Assembly (NCBI GenBank): GCA_016781725.1
Contig: JADDPU010000008.1
Span: forward strand, 1-5,622
Source of the DNA: Rubrobacter sp.
Lineage (GTDB): Bacteria > Actinomycetota > Rubrobacteria > Rubrobacterales > Rubrobacteraceae
DNA: 5,622 nucleotides
Reading direction: 5' to 3'
Below the pieces are notes generated by a model. That model searched no databases and had not been told where the DNA came from. It saw only the letters and a list, made by a program, of their open reading frames with translations. Shown piece after piece: positions 5,533 to 5,622 of the stretch (position 1 is the first letter of the stretch; every line of letters starts with the position of its first letter). Made by a program: the position numbers and the translations under genes.

Positions 5533-5622
5533 TTACGCCGGTAAGGGTACAACGCGCTCGCGTGCCAGATCCGCAGCGTAGGCGATGGCCGCCCGTACGG
5601 CTTCCCGGTTGACGGAAGGGTA
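5533..5622 (-). CDS. DUF433 family antitoxin, C-terminal fragment (cut by window edge)
   Basis: Reading the minus strand from the window edge gives 29 in-frame residues, YPSVNREAVRAAIAYAADLA and then RERVVPLPA, followed by TAA. The pattern tyrosine-proline, then a helix with 'V.AAIAYAADLA', is how DUF433 proteins end; these are small winged-helix DNA-binding proteins. The start and most of the DNA-binding domain lie outside the window. The gene ends only 8 bases before the DUF5615 gene, which is the usual partner of DUF433 proteins in two-gene toxin-antitoxin-like cassettes. By family knowledge it should neutralise its partner and repress the cassette promoter, but neither is visible here. 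The family call rests on a short stretch plus the neighbour. Confidence 0.7.
   Translation of the reverse strand, partial: YPSVNREAVRAAIAYAADLARERVVPLPA

Overview
The window is very GC-rich. Every gene I can support lies on the minus strand, so transcription runs from high to low coordinates. GC-rich third codon positions, free use of GTG and TTG starts, and an acyl-CoA carboxylase carrying a small epsilon-type subunit point to a high-GC Gram-positive (Actinobacteria). AGG and ATA codons and the overall flavour suggest a Rubrobacter-like lineage, but that placement is an inference.

Region by region, in the direction of transcription: (i) 5622-5174 holds the C-terminal end of a DUF433-type antitoxin followed by a DUF5615 PIN-like protein, a probable toxin-antitoxin pair. 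(ii) 5173-5101 is a short intergenic stretch with an extended -10 promoter element (TGC-TAGAAT) placed so close to an ATG that the next transcript is probably leaderless. (iii) 5100-1449 encodes a biotin-dependent acyl-CoA carboxylase, most likely propionyl-CoA carboxylase. It comprises a carboxyltransferase beta subunit, an unrecorded-looking 38-codon small ORF, a 76-residue epsilon-like subunit, and a 578-residue fused biotin carboxylase/biotin carrier alpha subunit. (iv) 1435-78 holds two further genes in the same close-packed series. One is a 359-residue protein that I read as a degenerate relative of the RNA ligase RtcB with its metal-binding motifs replaced. The other is a 91-residue protein of unknown family. 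Positions 77-1 contain no minus-strand reading frame.

The genes from 5100 to 78 are joined by gaps or overlaps of 0 to 14 bases and form one likely operon. The alpha subunit uses ATP and bicarbonate to carboxylate biotin on its own carrier domain. The beta subunit moves the carboxyl group to the acyl-CoA, and the epsilon protein is expected to stabilise the complex. With propionyl-CoA the product is methylmalonyl-CoA, which links odd-chain fatty acid and branched amino acid breakdown to central metabolism. The roles of the 38-residue ORF, the RtcB-like protein and the 91-residue protein are unknown. Their tight coupling to the carboxylase genes, and the loss of the RNA-ligase active site, are the most interesting points in the window.
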